Positions 33,961 through 44,275 are shown, counted from the stretch's first letter. The stretch is DNA of 64,000 nt from Winogradskyella bathintestinalis (GCF_030407435.1 NZ_JASDDK010000002.1:838702-902701), one strand, 5' to 3'. A program made the numbers and translations. The notes: generated from the sequence alone by a model not told the origin.

Positions 33961-34177
33961 AGCTATTACTAAAAAAGTTCTGCAAAATTAGCGGTTTATT
34001 TTTAAAAAAGATGTAAATTGTTTTAAAATAAAATCGTATTATTGCAATAGAAAGAAGTAACCCACTGAGTTGCATCCTTCTAATCTTCCATATTAATCTC
34101 ACTTTTTTTCTTTTTTTTTCATTTAGAAAACATTGAATTAATTATATCAAAACTATAATACATATACAACATACAGA

Positions 34178-35833
34178 ATGTTTGAAATTTCTCAGTTAAA
34201 AGCTAAAAAACTTCCTGAATTGCAGGAGATAGCAAAACAACTAAATGTACCTAAATACCGTACACAAAAAAAATTAGACTTGGTTTATAAGATCCTCGAT
34301 TACCAAGCAGCCAATCCAGACGACGTAAAGACTAAAGTGGAAACCGAGAAAACACCGGAACCAACAACACCTAAAAAACCGGCTCAAAAACGCATTAGGG
34401 TACAGAAAAAACCACAATCTGAATCTGATAAGGATCAAAAAGCCATTGAATTTTCTGAAGAGAAAAAAGAAGATTCAAAACCTAAGGAACAAAAATCACG
34501 AACTAACAAACCGAGCAACGATAGTTCTAGCAAAGAGAAGACGCATCATAAAAAAAGTCAGGATACTACTAAATCTAATGACAAAAAAGATGATAAAAAG
34601 CGTACTAACGATAATAGACAGAATCGCTCTAAGGATAACAACAATCGCAACAAGAATAACCAGAAAAATAATGGTAATAAAGATAGCAGAAATCGCTATC
34701 GTGAGCCAGACTATGAGTTCGATGCAATTATTGAAAGTGAAGGTGTCTTAGATATAATGCAAGACGGTTATGGATTCTTACGGTCTTCAGATTATAATTA
34801 TCTATCTTCTCCAGATGATATTTATGTCTCTCAATCGCAAATTAGATTGTTTGGATTAAAGACAGGAGATACAGTTCTTGGCCATGTAAGACCACCGAAA
34901 GAAGGAGAAAAATATTTCCCTTTAATTAAAGTGAGTAAAATTAATGGACAAAACCCAAATGTGGTAAGAGATCGCGTAGCTTTTGAGCACCTAACTCCAT
35001 TATTTCCACAAGAAAAATTCAATATTGCAGAAAAGCAATCTACTATTTCCACACGAATTATGGATTTGTTCTCTCCAATTGGAAAAGGACAACGTGGTAT
35101 GATTGTATCGCAACCTAAAACAGGTAAAACAATGCTTTTAAAGGATGTCGCTAATGCTATAGCAGCTAATCATCCTGAGGTTTATCAAATGATTTTATTA
35201 ATCGATGAGCGACCTGAAGAAGTCACAGATATGCAACGTAATGTGCGTGGTGAAGTTATTGCTTCAACCTTTGATAAAGAAGCGCATGAACACGTAAGAA
35301 TCGCTAATATCGTTTTAGAAAAAGCGAAACGGTTGGTAGAATGTGGACATGATGTGGTTATTTTACTCGATTCTATTACACGTTTAGCAAGAGCTTATAA
35401 TACGGTGCAACCGGCATCTGGAAAAATTCTTTCTGGTGGTGTTGACGCTAATGCACTACATAAACCAAAACGTTTCTTTGGTGCTGCTCGTAATATTGAA
35501 AATGGCGGTTCTTTAACTATTATTGCTACAGCATTAACGGAAACAGGTTCTAAAATGGATGAAGTAATTTTTGAAGAATTTAAAGGTACAGGTAACATGG
35601 AACTTCAATTAGATCGTAAGATTTCTAACCGTAGAATTTTCCCTGCTATTGATTTAACATCATCGAGCACTAGACGCGATGATATATTGTTAGATGATAC
35701 CACGATTCAGAGAATGTGGGTTATGCGTAAGTATTTAGCTGACATGAACCCTGTAGAAGCTATGGAATTTATAAATGACCGCTTTAAACAGACTAAAAAT
35801 AATGAAGAGTTTTTGATTTCCATGAATGGATAA
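34178..35833 (+). CDS. rho: Transcription termination factor Rho with Asn/Lys-rich insertion
   Basis: 551 residues. The N-terminal helical domain ([20 protein letters not shown]) is followed by a low-complexity Lys/Asn/Asp/Ser insertion at about 45-178. The RNA-binding domain begins near 185 ([17 protein letters not shown]). The RecA-like motor has P-loop QPKTGKT near 312, Walker [18 protein letters not shown] and the Q/R-loop region [20 protein letters not shown]. The insertion is typical of Bacteroidota Rho and can affect RNA binding or phase behaviour. A hairpin terminator follows at 35939. Confidence 0.96.
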   Translation: MFEISQLKAKKLPELQEIAKQLNVPKYRTQKKLDLVYKILDYQAANPDDVKTKVETEKTPEPTTPKKPAQKRIRVQKKPQSESDKDQKAIEFSEEKKEDSKPKEQKSRTNKPSNDSSSKEKTHHKKSQDTTKSNDKKDDKKRTNDNRQNRSKDNNNRNKNNQKNNGNKDSRNRYREPDYEFDAIIESEGVLDIMQDGYGFLRSSDYNYLSSPDDIYVSQSQIRLFGLKTGDTVLGHVRPPKEGEKYFPLIKVSKINGQNPNVVRDRVAFEHLTPLFPQEKFNIAEKQSTISTRIMDLFSPIGKGQRGMIVSQPKTGKTMLLKDVANAIAANHPEVYQMILLIDERPEEVTDMQRNVRGEVIASTFDKEAHEHVRIANIVLEKAKRLVECGHDVVILLDSITRLARAYNTVQPASGKILSGGVDANALHKPKRFFGAARNIENGGSLTIIATALTETGSKMDEVIFEEFKGTGNMELQLDRKISNRRIFPAIDLTSSSTRRDDILLDDTTIQRMWVMRKYLADMNPVEAMEFINDRFKQTKNNEEFLISMNG

Positions 35834-35938
35834 AACTTTGAAAAGATAATACACCGCTTTGCTTTTACAGACAAGAATCTAATTTTGTTATATGGTGTAA
35901 CAGATTCAAAATTAAAACCGGAAACATTTAGGTACTAT

Positions 35939-35967
35939 CCTTGAATTAAATATTCAAGGTTTTTTTA
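35939..35967 (+). terminator. Rho-independent terminator after rho
   Basis: CCTTGAAT-TAAAT-ATTCAAGG followed by a run of T. Lies about 100 bp after the rho stop. Confidence 0.8.
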
Positions 35968-35999
35968 TGCTTAATTTGAAATGAAAATAAATTTAAATA

Positions 36000-36458
36000 C
36001 TAAACTCGGGGTTTATCAATACCACGATCATACATTACAATACTGCCAGCAACCGAAACGTTGAGGCTTAATTGCGATTGAAATTTGACTAAAAAATGAC
36101 TTTTATCTATGGCTTGATTAGATAAACCATGATCTTCAGCTCCGAGTAAATAGACACAACGTCTTGGGTGATTAAAGGTTTCTAAAGCGACCGCTTTATC
36201 TGATAATTCTACACCAACCAAACGCGCTCCTTTGGGTAAGTTTTCAAAGAAATCGTCAAACGTTTTATAATGAAAATAGGGCATTGATTTTACCGCATTG
36301 TGCGTATCACAAGCTTGTTTAGCATAACGATTACCAATAGTAAATATAAAACTAGCTCCTAAATTTTGAGCAGAACGCCAAAGTACTCCTAAGTTTTCAG
36401 GGGTTTTACCATTTTGAATACCAATACCGAAGAATTCATTTTGTAAATTATCATTCAT
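36000..36458 (-). CDS. SpoU/TrmH-family RNA 2'-O-methyltransferase
   Basis: 152 residues. Motif 1 PENLGVLWRSAQNLGASFIF, motif 2 CVYLLGAEDHGLSNQAID and motif 3 QLSLNVSVAGSIVMYDR of the SPOUT fold are all present, including the trefoil-knot segment. It methylates ribose 2'-OH of tRNA or rRNA; without a long N-terminal extension it resembles TrmL/TrmH-like small forms. Substrate not determinable. Near-leaderless start with a -7 box just upstream. Confidence 0.88.
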   Translation of the reverse strand: MNDNLQNEFFGIGIQNGKTPENLGVLWRSAQNLGASFIFTIGNRYAKQACDTHNAVKSMPYFHYKTFDDFFENLPKGARLVGVELSDKAVALETFNHPRRCVYLLGAEDHGLSNQAIDKSHFLVKFQSQLSLNVSVAGSIVMYDRGIDKPRV

Positions 36459-36462
36459 AAAT

Positions 36463-36470
36463 CAAAAATA
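36463..36470 (-). promoter_or_regulatory. -7 box TATTTTTG upstream of the SpoU gene
   Basis: Exact TAnnTTTG match on the minus strand, five bases upstream of the ATG at 36458. The implied leader is zero or very short. Confidence 0.35.
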
Positions 36471-36762
36471 TAAATTTCACATTAGTATTGATAGAAATTA
36501 AAATGAAAAAGAGCTTCGAAACATATTTTGATATGTTTTGAAACTCTTTCTCTATATAGTATGCTGTTACAGCTAACTTAATGTAAACTTTTGAAATGTT
36601 GAACGAATAAATTTGAACTCGTATCAATCAGAAATAACAGATGATGAGATTACTTATTTACAGTCACTGTAACTATTGTGCTCTTAAAAAGAGCACAATG
36701 TTACTTCAGACTAATTGACAATTCCTCTTAATTTAACCTCTATAGTCAATCTCATTTTAAAT
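36471..36762. other. Intergenic region with two hairpins
   Basis: No gene found. A long imperfect hairpin pairs AAAGAGcttcgAAACATAT near 36508 with ATATGTTTtgaaaCTCTTT. A perfect 11-bp stem, ATTGTGCTCTT at 36675-36685 with its complement at 36689-36699, has a 3-nt loop but no T-tract. Confidence 0.5.
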
Positions 36763-37782
36763 TTATGCGGTTGCCGCAAACTTAATGTTCTGTTTATATT
36801 CTATTGGTGAGCAGTTGTATTGATCTTTAAAGATTTTAGAAAAATAACTTCTGCTTGAAAAACCTAATGAATATACAATCTCTGAAATGTTTAAATCAGT
36901 ATTTTTAATAAGCTCTTCTGATTTTTTAATTCTTACGTATCTAATATAAGTATTCAGTGTTTTACCATGCATTAGCTTAAAACCAACTTGCACCTTTGCC
37001 GGACTAATTGAAATTTTTGCAGCAAGTTCCATAACACTTAAATTCGTTTCAGGGAAATTGTTGATATAATCCGATAATTCCTTTACCTGTTTCAATTCGT
37101 AAGTAGTTAATGAACCTGTTGGATTCTGAGAACTTTCAAGATCCATAGAATGCTGTTCAATTTCCATGGCAAGTATAACATTTACCAATCCTTGTATAAG
37201 AAGAGTTCTTACGACTCCTTTTTGTTTAATAGCTTTTAATTGGTTTATGCTATCTGCAATTTTCAAATTATAAGATCCGGTATAGCAATAGTCAGTTTCA
37301 TTGTTTTCAATAAAAATTTCAGAAACCATTTTATTAATATGATGTTCCTCTAAAGTTGATGTAGACGTGTTTACAGTAACTATAGAAGCGTTTACATAAA
37401 CATCCTTCTCAAAATAGATATGATTCTCGGTAGTTACAATATTGGTAGAAATTCCCGTTTGAAAAGTGCCTATGCTAGTTGTTTTACCTGTATTATTATT
37501 AAATGAGTGCGACAGCTTACCTTCTGCACAATACAAAAAGTTAACAACCGATCGTTTAGGGCTTTCCAAGATAAATTTTACGTTATCTTTAAATTTAATA
37601 TCAAATTCTACAAAAGTGGTATCTCTTTCCAATTCGATACCCCTAATGAAACCTTTTCCAATTTCATTATCTATTTGTAATTCTCCCTCATTAAGTTGAG
37701 TTGTAAACGTACCACCAATTATATTTCTTAAATTGTGGAACATGCTTTGAAGATTATTTGCTTTAATTTCTATGGTTTTCAT
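36763..37782 (-). CDS. AraC-family transcriptional regulator
   Basis: 339 residues. The N-terminal about 230 residues are beta-rich in the first half and helical later, with no identifiable effector domain. The C-terminal AraC/XylS DNA-binding domain holds two helix-turn-helix motifs: LSVMELAAKISISPAKVQVGF and LNISEIVYSLGFSSRSYFSKIFKDQYNCSPIE near the end. The signal sensed is unknown. Neighbouring genes give no clear target. Confidence 0.88.
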   Translation of the reverse strand: MKTIEIKANNLQSMFHNLRNIIGGTFTTQLNEGELQIDNEIGKGFIRGIELERDTTFVEFDIKFKDNVKFILESPKRSVVNFLYCAEGKLSHSFNNNTGKTTSIGTFQTGISTNIVTTENHIYFEKDVYVNASIVTVNTSTSTLEEHHINKMVSEIFIENNETDYCYTGSYNLKIADSINQLKAIKQKGVVRTLLIQGLVNVILAMEIEQHSMDLESSQNPTGSLTTYELKQVKELSDYINNFPETNLSVMELAAKISISPAKVQVGFKLMHGKTLNTYIRYVRIKKSEELIKNTDLNISEIVYSLGFSSRSYFSKIFKDQYNCSPIEYKQNIKFAATA

Positions 37783-38176
37783 ATGTAACGATTTTTTGGT
37801 TAGACAATTTGGTAAGTTGATGTAAATGATTAATTATATAATCTATAGTTTACTCTTCAACTTAACCTCGTAATTAGAAGTTGCTTTTAAAATTGGTTTT
37901 GGAAATATTCTTCCAACCTTGGCAAACTGTTTCTGTATGTATTGTGAAGATAGGTTCATAAACAAAATGTTTTATGTTAGATTTTCTTTATACAAAGTAA
38001 CAACACAAGCTTAATTTTTCTGTTATACAATTTTTCGATTATGTTATATCATTTCAATTTAATGTTAAACAAAACTTAATGAAAAATTATTAGGAATTTG
38101 ATACGCATTACGTACACCACTCACTGTTAACATTTTAACAGCAAAAATTATGAAGTAAAATATATTAGGTAACGCT
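37783..38176. other. Intergenic region, nothing identified
   Basis: 394 bp of AT-rich sequence upstream of the AraC-type gene and downstream of the small membrane protein. No ORF with coding character, no strong hairpin. It probably contains the promoter of the AraC-type gene. Confidence 0.4.
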
Positions 38177-38320
38177 TTATTTTTTCCAGTTTATCACAAT
38201 GATAACTGCAATTACAACTAGTAGTAATAAGTGGATGACTGAACTAATGAGAAAAACAAAATAACCAAGAGCCCATAGAATAATGAGTAAAACCAAGAAT
38301 ATGTAGAGAAAAGTTTTCAT
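38177..38320 (-). CDS. Lmo0937-family small membrane protein
   Basis: 47 residues: MKTFLYIFLVLLIILWALGY, then FVFLISSVIHLLLLVVIAVI and a short basic end. Two hydrophobic helices separated by a Ser/His turn with the pattern LWxLG...IHLLLVIAxI, matching the lmo0937/DUF5670 family of small stress-associated membrane proteins. The annotation rests on this pattern. Confidence 0.7.
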   Translation of the reverse strand: MKTFLYIFLVLLIILWALGYFVFLISSVIHLLLLVVIAVIIVINWKK

Positions 38321-38514
38321 TTTAATAATTAAATTTTAAAACTTTCGCTTAGAAAAAAAACTGATAATCTGCATGGAAGAAAAGTGATGGTCTTGGTATG
38401 AAGTTGGTGGTTAAGTAATAATAGCATATACACACAAAATTCAACATTAGTATTTTGTAATCATTATACAATTTGCATAATCTGTTATACTATTACAAGA
38501 TTTTTTGGATATTG

Positions 38515-40293
38515 CTATTTTAAAAACGGAAAGAAAATGATAAAGGAAGCACCCAGATTCGGTTTCCCCTCTGCTAAAATAACTCCATGGTGGTTTTCCA
38601 CTATTTTTTTGCAAATAGCTAAACCGATTCCCGTTCCAGAATATTCAGTTTTACCATGTAATCTGTTAAATAGCTCAAAAATTGTTTCTCCATAAGCCTG
38701 TTCAAATCCAATTCCATTGTCACTGAACGTGAATTTATGATGGTATTTGAATAAGGACTTTTCCAAAACTTTTACATTCTTAGATAAGACTTCTTGATGT
38801 GTTATTTCAATTTTAGGAGCAATACCCGATCTCGAATATTTTAATGAATTACTTATAAGGTTAATAAACAATTGCTGAATCTGAAAGGAAACAACTTCCA
38901 TAGTTGGTAAGCTATCGCTAATAATTTCGGCATTCTTTTCTTCAATGCTATCGGAAAGTTCTTGCTTGGCATCCTCCAGTAACATATTCATATTTGTTTT
39001 CTTAAACTCACTATCGGAATTTGATGTACGTGAATATTGTAATAAATCTTCTATGAGCATTCGCATTCTTGCTGAAGAAGATTTTATTTTTTCAATATAG
39101 AATTTTCCTTTTTCGGTAAGGTTTTCACTCTCTTTGGTTTCTAGTCGTGAGATGAAGGTTTGGATTTTACGTAGTGGTTCTTGCAAATCGTGACTAGCGA
39201 CATAGTTGAAATCTGACAATTCCTTATTATTCCGCACCAATTCTAAATTCCGTTCTTCAATGGTTTCAAAGTTTTTTACATCATCGGAAATATCTGTAGT
39301 AACCCCTAATAAAAATTTTTCTCCAATGGTTGTATCCATTAGTTTTCCGTAAGCTCTTAAACTCCTTACGGTGCCATCCTTATGTACAGCCCTATAGGTA
39401 GCAAACGGAAGATCTTCTTTTTTAATCATTAAATTAACTTGTTGCCCAAAGCCTTCACGATCATCTTCGTGTACATAACTAAAAAAGTTTTCTAATGTTG
39501 GTTCAAAACTTTGAGGTTCTTCGCCTACTAATCGATATAAATTATCTGAAAACTCAAATTTATTATTGACAATATCCCATATCCATGTGGCACTATTATT
39601 TATAATTTCTGCCTGCTCCGTTAATTTCTTAAATACCTGTAAATCTTCGTTATTGTCTTTTAATATTTTTAAGTCATCATTAATTTTGGCGTAGGCCATT
39701 AATAATAATATTAAGGTTAAAATTAAAATACCATAAAGAAATAACGGTGTGACACCAATAGCTTGTTCATTTTTTTCTTGACTTTCTAATAATAATTTAT
39801 TTTCATAATCTAGCATTTTTGCAATATCCTCTCGGATACGGTCCATTTTAATTTTGCCCTCGTGCAATAGCAACAATATGTCTTCACTTAAAATAATTTT
39901 ATCATCAGCGATGTCCAACGATTTATTAAATATTACAAATCGTTTAGAAATATCGATTTCTAATTGATCTAAATTAAGTTGTTGACTTTGATTAGCTAAA
40001 ATTAAGGTGTCTAATCTAGCTAAGTTATTCTCTATTTTCTGTTTGCTTTCTTGATATGGTTTTAGAAATAAAGAATCGTGTGTAAGTAAAAACCCTCTAT
40101 GACCAACTTCTGCATCTTTTAAATTGGAGATAATATTATCTAATTCACTTCGTAATGTGTACGTCTCTTTAATAACTTCATTGGTTTTCGAAAGCGAATT
40201 AAGATGTCTATACGTAAATCCGCCTATACATAGAATCACAAACAGACCTATACCAAATATAATTTTTAAAAGTTTGCTGGGTGTTAGAGACAT
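38515..40293 (-). CDS. Sensor histidine kinase, CHASE3-PAS type
   Basis: 592 residues. TM1 at about 8-27, a periplasmic CHASE3-like helical domain with NLKDAEVGHRGFLLT, TM2 at about 180-200, a PAS domain (about 220-335, IWDIVNNKFEFSDNLYRLVG), then HisKA with ASHDLQEPLRK (phospho-acceptor His368) and HATPase_c with NLISNSLKYSR, DNGIGFEQAY and GTGIGLAICKKIVE. It resembles phytochrome-like light/redox kinases of this family. The response regulator gene follows three bases downstream. Confidence 0.92.
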   Translation of the reverse strand: MSLTPSKLLKIIFGIGLFVILCIGGFTYRHLNSLSKTNEVIKETYTLRSELDNIISNLKDAEVGHRGFLLTHDSLFLKPYQESKQKIENNLARLDTLILANQSQQLNLDQLEIDISKRFVIFNKSLDIADDKIILSEDILLLLHEGKIKMDRIREDIAKMLDYENKLLLESQEKNEQAIGVTPLFLYGILILTLILLLMAYAKINDDLKILKDNNEDLQVFKKLTEQAEIINNSATWIWDIVNNKFEFSDNLYRLVGEEPQSFEPTLENFFSYVHEDDREGFGQQVNLMIKKEDLPFATYRAVHKDGTVRSLRAYGKLMDTTIGEKFLLGVTTDISDDVKNFETIEERNLELVRNNKELSDFNYVASHDLQEPLRKIQTFISRLETKESENLTEKGKFYIEKIKSSSARMRMLIEDLLQYSRTSNSDSEFKKTNMNMLLEDAKQELSDSIEEKNAEIISDSLPTMEVVSFQIQQLFINLISNSLKYSRSGIAPKIEITHQEVLSKNVKVLEKSLFKYHHKFTFSDNGIGFEQAYGETIFELFNRLHGKTEYSGTGIGLAICKKIVENHHGVILAEGKPNLGASFIIFFPFLK

Positions 40294-40296
40294 AAT

Positions 40297-40743
40297 TTAT
40301 AATCGTAACAAGAAGTTTTCTTTATTTAAACTGTTGGTGTGATATTGCCAATTTGTTGTGACCACTTCAGATAATACTTTTTTAAGTTTCTCAAAATTAT
40401 TAGGTTTTTTAATATAGATATTAGCGCCTAACACAAACGTATTTTCTACATCTTCCTCAGATGAAGATGTGGAATATATAGCTATAATTAAATCCTTAAA
40501 TTTACGGTTTGCCTTAATTTCCTCCAAGCACTCCATTCCTGATTTTTTAGGCATGTTTAAATCTAAAAATAATAAATCAGGAAGTTCTCCTTCCAATTTC
40601 TCTAGATAAATCATTAACTCAATACCGTCTTTAAAAGTAGAAACTTTATTTTTAATTCTAAGTTCTTCAAAAGCTTCAGTAAAGAATAATATATCGTCCT
40701 CGTCATCATCCGCTAAGGCTATATTGATGTATTCTTTATTCAT
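40297..40743 (-). CDS. Single-domain response regulator
   Basis: 148 residues. Receiver domain only: acidic pocket ALADDDEDD, phospho-acceptor Asp61 in LLFLDLNMPKKSG, the conserved Ser/Thr in IAIYSTSSSEED and Lys in YIKKPNNFEKL. There is no output domain, so it relays phosphate or binds another protein. It is coupled to the histidine kinase downstream (3 bp) and the AraC-type gene lies upstream, a cassette common in Flavobacteriia. Confidence 0.93.
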   Translation of the reverse strand: MNKEYINIALADDDEDDILFFTEAFEELRIKNKVSTFKDGIELMIYLEKLEGELPDLLFLDLNMPKKSGMECLEEIKANRKFKDLIIAIYSTSSSEEDVENTFVLGANIYIKKPNNFEKLKKVLSEVVTTNWQYHTNSLNKENFLLRL

Positions 40744-40761
40744 AATTTTTTAAAGGTATTT

Positions 40762-41322
40762 TTATTGGTCTGTTCTAATTTCTTTTCGTTTTAAAATAAT
40801 ACGCTGAAACGCTGATGGCGTTATACCTGTTGTGTTTTTGAATTGTTTACTTAAATGTGCAACACTAGAATAATTGAGTTTGTATGCAATTTCAGTTAAG
40901 GACAATTCGTCTTTTATTAGTAAAGTCTTGGTATATTCTATTTTCTGTAAAATGACGTAATTTTCTATAGAGGTAAACGTAACTTCGGAAAATAAATTTG
41001 AGAGATAACTATAACTCTGATTAAGTTTTTCGGATAAAAACACAGAAGTTTTTACGGAAATTTGATTCTGTTCACTAAATACCATTTCCATAATGGCATC
41101 TTTTATTTTTTGAACAATTATGTTTTTCGCATCTTCAATGATATAAATACCATAATTCTTAATACTATCATTAAATGCCTCTAATTGTTGGGCAGAAACT
41201 TTCTCCAAAAGTTCAATTTCTCCAAATGCAGATTGTTGGTATTTCAAATTATGAGCATTCAACTTTTCTTGAAGAACAACATTACTAATTTTAGTGAAAT
41301 CGAATTTCAAAAATAATTTCAT
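40762..41322 (-). CDS. Small AraC-family transcriptional regulator
   Basis: 186 residues. The first about 75 residues form a compact domain with beta-alpha-beta outline. The C-terminal AraC helix-turn-helix pair (about 95-180) contains LSEKLNQSYSYLSNLFSEVT and LSLTEIAYKLNYSSVAHLSKQFKNTTGITPSAFQ. It lies 19 bp upstream of the response regulator and histidine kinase genes, so the three are likely one unit. Confidence 0.88.
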   Translation of the reverse strand: MKLFLKFDFTKISNVVLQEKLNAHNLKYQQSAFGEIELLEKVSAQQLEAFNDSIKNYGIYIIEDAKNIIVQKIKDAIMEMVFSEQNQISVKTSVFLSEKLNQSYSYLSNLFSEVTFTSIENYVILQKIEYTKTLLIKDELSLTEIAYKLNYSSVAHLSKQFKNTTGITPSAFQRIILKRKEIRTDQ

Positions 41323-41442
41323 TTAATTCTACTTATATGGTTTGGAGGTGATTACTTAATAATATCAAATTTAATATTAAAAAATGATATAAATCAAACC
41401 AAATGGAAAAATTGAATTTAGCAAAACACATTCTTTAACAAT

Positions 41443-41470
41443 AAAAAAAAGCCGATTGTTCTAATCGACT
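41443..41470 (-). terminator. Rho-independent terminator of the SYLF gene
   Basis: On the minus strand AGTCGATT-AGAAC-AATCGGCT is followed by eight T. It lies about 30 bp after the SYLF stop. Confidence 0.85.
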
Positions 41471-41498
41471 TTCTTATTTTTAAATATTAAGGATTCTC

Positions 41499-42029
41499 TT
41501 AAAATTCTGAATAGCTATATTTTTGTCCTCCAATAGAAACATCGGCCATTGCTCCACCTTTCGATTTAGCAAAAAGTATAACACCATCATTATAATTGGC
41601 ATTTTTACTTGCTCCTTTATCTACAATTACAGCTTTTGCTTCTGCAGAAAACTCAAAATTTTCTTCTTTAAACTCGTTCAAAGTTTCTTCAGTTTCAAAG
41701 AAAATAACTTGCATATAAGCTTCTCCACCTGCTTGCGCACCTATATCCAATTTTTTCATACTAGCCATTCCTATAGCAGATCCATTTTCATAAACCACAC
41801 CATTACCTGAAGCGGCACCCACGATTAATGCTCCTTCTCCGACATTCGGGAAGACTACATAACCTGATGAATTGCTAAAGAAATCTTCTAATCCTTTATC
41901 TGAGGCTTTTAAGGTCGACATTGCCTTTTCGGCATCTTTCATAATTCGCATATCATCTTTATTTTGCGCAAATGCAAATACGGTTACAAAGGTCAATACC
42001 ATTGTTATTATTGAATTTTTAATTTTCAT
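41499..42029 (-). CDS. SYLF/Ysc84-domain lipid-binding protein
   Basis: 176 residues. MKIKNSIITMVLTFVTVFAFAQ is a Sec signal peptide. The SYLF domain spans about 30-175: GYVVFPNVGEGALIVGAASGNGVVYE, IGAQAGGEAYMQVIFF and GVILFAKSKGGAMADVSIGG. SYLF domains bind lipids and phosphoinositides in eukaryotes; bacterial members are secreted or periplasmic with unclear roles. Monocistronic with its own terminator. Confidence 0.9.
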   Translation of the reverse strand: MKIKNSIITMVLTFVTVFAFAQNKDDMRIMKDAEKAMSTLKASDKGLEDFFSNSSGYVVFPNVGEGALIVGAASGNGVVYENGSAIGMASMKKLDIGAQAGGEAYMQVIFFETEETLNEFKEENFEFSAEAKAVIVDKGASKNANYNDGVILFAKSKGGAMADVSIGGQKYSYSEF

Positions 42030-42366
42030 AATTTTAAATTTATTGATTAAACATTAGTTTTAAAGCAGATCTTAAAGTAACGATTTATTACTCTATAATC
42101 CACTCAATTCAAAGTTATGAGTTTTGGTACCTTATGATTAATTCAAAAAGAATAATTATTAATGCTATCAATTAGCATTCAGTCTTATTAACTGAAATTC
42201 AATAATATAACTGAAATTTCACCAAATGAATTTAATCGACTCTGATCTAAAATTACCTACCTAAATATAATATATTTGAATATTGAGGACTATAATATCA
42301 TTAGGAGATTATCAATCATACCGATAAAGATTTTAGGAACTTTTTAATTTAAATACAACACAACGC
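42030..42366. other. Intergenic region with a possible promoter
   Basis: No coding sequence. TATATTTG at 42271-42278 matches the -7 consensus on the plus strand and could drive the oxidoreductase gene at 42367 with a leader of about 80 nt. Confidence 0.4.
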
Positions 42367-43344
42367 TTGATATTAATAAGGAAAATATATAACTGGGGCA
42401 TAATAGGTTGTGGTACGGTTGCTGAGCAAAAGAGCGGTCCGGCATATCAACAAACCAAAGGGTTTAATTTAATTGCCGTAATGCGAAGAGACTTCGATAA
42501 GGCGAAAGATTTTGCAAAAAGACATCACATCCCTAAAGTCTATGCCAAGGCAGACGATCTTATTAATGCTATTGATATCGATGCGGTTTATATAGCCACA
42601 CCGCCAGATTCTCACGAATATTATGCACTTAAAGTTGCCAAAGCTGGAAAAATTTGTTGCATAGAAAAACCTATGGCTCCATCCTATCAATCTTGTCTAA
42701 ACATAACTTACGTTTTTAAACAAAACAAACTGCCGTTATTTGTTGCCTATTACCGACGATCGTTACCAAGATTTGTAAAAATTAAATCATGGCTTAATGA
42801 TAACCAAATAGGACGGATAAGGCATCTTAGTTGGCACTTCAGCAAACCAGCCAACGATATCGATTTATCTCAATCTTATAATTGGCGTACAGACATTAAT
42901 ATTGCACCTGGCGGTTATTTTGATGATTTAGCATCGCATGGATTAGATTTATTCGCCTATCTTTTAGGGGATTTTGCAAAAGCGAATGGGATTGCCGTAA
43001 ATCAACAAGGCCTCTATTCATCCATGGACGCCGTAACTGGAAATTGGCTTCATACCACAGGAATTACAGGTTCTGGTAGTTGGAATTTTGGCACTGAAAA
43101 ACGAGAAGATCATGTACAAATTTATGGGAGCCAAGGAAAGATTAAATTTTCGGTATTTGATGATCAGCCAATTATTTTAGAACATCATAATGATTCGGTA
43201 AGTATGAAAATTGAAAACCCAGAAAATATTCAGTTATATCATGTTCAAAGTATGAGCGAATATTTAACAAAAGGCATTACACATCCTTCTACCGGAGAGA
43301 CTGCGACACATACAGCGTGGATTATGGACCAAATACGCTCTTAA
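42367..43344 (+). CDS. Gfo/Idh/MocA-family oxidoreductase
   Basis: 325 residues. The NAD(P)-binding Rossmann motif NWGIIGCGTVAEQKSGPAYQ is near the N-terminus, VYIATPPDSHEYYA and CIEKPMAPSYQSC (catalytic Lys region EKP) follow, and GGYFDDLASHGLDLFAYLLG is in the C-terminal domain. It is a sugar or related dehydrogenase. The start is unsure: no ATG or GTG precedes the Rossmann motif, only TTG at 42367 with an atypical leader; an ATA at 42385 after AAGGAAA is another possibility. Confidence 0.85.
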   Translation: MILIRKIYNWGIIGCGTVAEQKSGPAYQQTKGFNLIAVMRRDFDKAKDFAKRHHIPKVYAKADDLINAIDIDAVYIATPPDSHEYYALKVAKAGKICCIEKPMAPSYQSCLNITYVFKQNKLPLFVAYYRRSLPRFVKIKSWLNDNQIGRIRHLSWHFSKPANDIDLSQSYNWRTDINIAPGGYFDDLASHGLDLFAYLLGDFAKANGIAVNQQGLYSSMDAVTGNWLHTTGITGSGSWNFGTEKREDHVQIYGSQGKIKFSVFDDQPIILEHHNDSVSMKIENPENIQLYHVQSMSEYLTKGITHPSTGETATHTAWIMDQIRS

Positions 43345-43370
43345 AACACTAACAATATAAGTCTAAAAAA

Positions 43371-44000
43371 ATGGATACAAATGACATGTCAATTGATGAA
43401 GAAATCTTAATGACAATTCCTGTAAAAATAAGTTTTGACGCTATTGAAAATTTCCTAGCCAAGAAATTTGTTGGCGAAATCATCAGTAAAGAAGACCCCA
43501 AGGGAAAAGAAATTAAGTATGCGAAAATTCTCGATATTAAAATATCCCAAAGTACGCATGATATTTACAATATAGCAATTACAGTAAAATTGCAAACACT
43601 TACATTTCTTTTTCGAGAGCGAGAACTTCTTATAAGTATTTTAATGGAATTAACGTTTGATGTAGATAATCAAAAACTATTCATTGAGAGTTATAAGATG
43701 GATAGTAAGGGTAAAAGCTGGATTACTGATCAGATGTTGAAATCTATATTAAACACATTTATTTATCAGAAAATCATCGAAAAATTATCTTTTGACCTAA
43801 AACCAATTGTGAAAGAAAACTTGAATTTAATTAACACCAAACTTGCTTCCAATCTCGAACTTAAAGAAGGAATATCACTTATTGGATCTTTAGATAACTT
43901 AACCGTTTCTCATATTGAAATAAAAAATAGTCAACTATGGGTATTTATTAGAATAAATGGATGGGGCATTATCGATATTCAAAATTTAGAATTTCAATAA
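43371..44000 (+). CDS. Hypothetical protein, possibly DUF4403/lipid-binding TULIP-like
   Basis: 209 residues, no signal peptide or TM helix. The outline of long amphipathic beta strands with few prolines (IPVKISFDAIENFLAKKFVG; LWVFIRINGWGIIDIQNLEF) resembles a single unit of DUF4403, whose members are about twice as long. It follows the Gfo/Idh/MocA gene after 26 bp. The similarity is weak. Confidence 0.5.
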   Translation: MDTNDMSIDEEILMTIPVKISFDAIENFLAKKFVGEIISKEDPKGKEIKYAKILDIKISQSTHDIYNIAITVKLQTLTFLFRERELLISILMELTFDVDNQKLFIESYKMDSKGKSWITDQMLKSILNTFIYQKIIEKLSFDLKPIVKENLNLINTKLASNLELKEGISLIGSLDNLTVSHIEIKNSQLWVFIRINGWGIIDIQNLEFQ

Positions 44001-44156
44001 ATGATATAGGTTTTACCACATTGATTTATAATATTAAGACATCAATTTAAAATTAAAACATCATTAATTTTAGTGAAAGCTCTATTTGATTTATTTAATA
44101 TCGAATTATGAAATTAAAGCGTTACATACATTTGTATATTTTCGTCATCTCCTAGA

Positions 44157-44190
44157 TATAGCCGTGAGAACCAACGTTCTCACGGCTATA
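44157..44190. repeat. 15-bp perfect hairpin between convergent genes
   Basis: TATAGCCGTGAGAAC at 44157-44171 and its exact complement at 44176-44190, with a 4-nt CAAC loop. More GC-rich than its surroundings. There is no T-tract on either side, so a standard terminator is uncertain. Confidence 0.75.
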
Positions 44191-44275
44191 AACACAAACA
44201 CTATCAATTATCAGTTAGTGAGGAAGCAATTACCAGTGTTGTGTTTCTAAGATACTTCAGTTTAAATTAGGGGAT

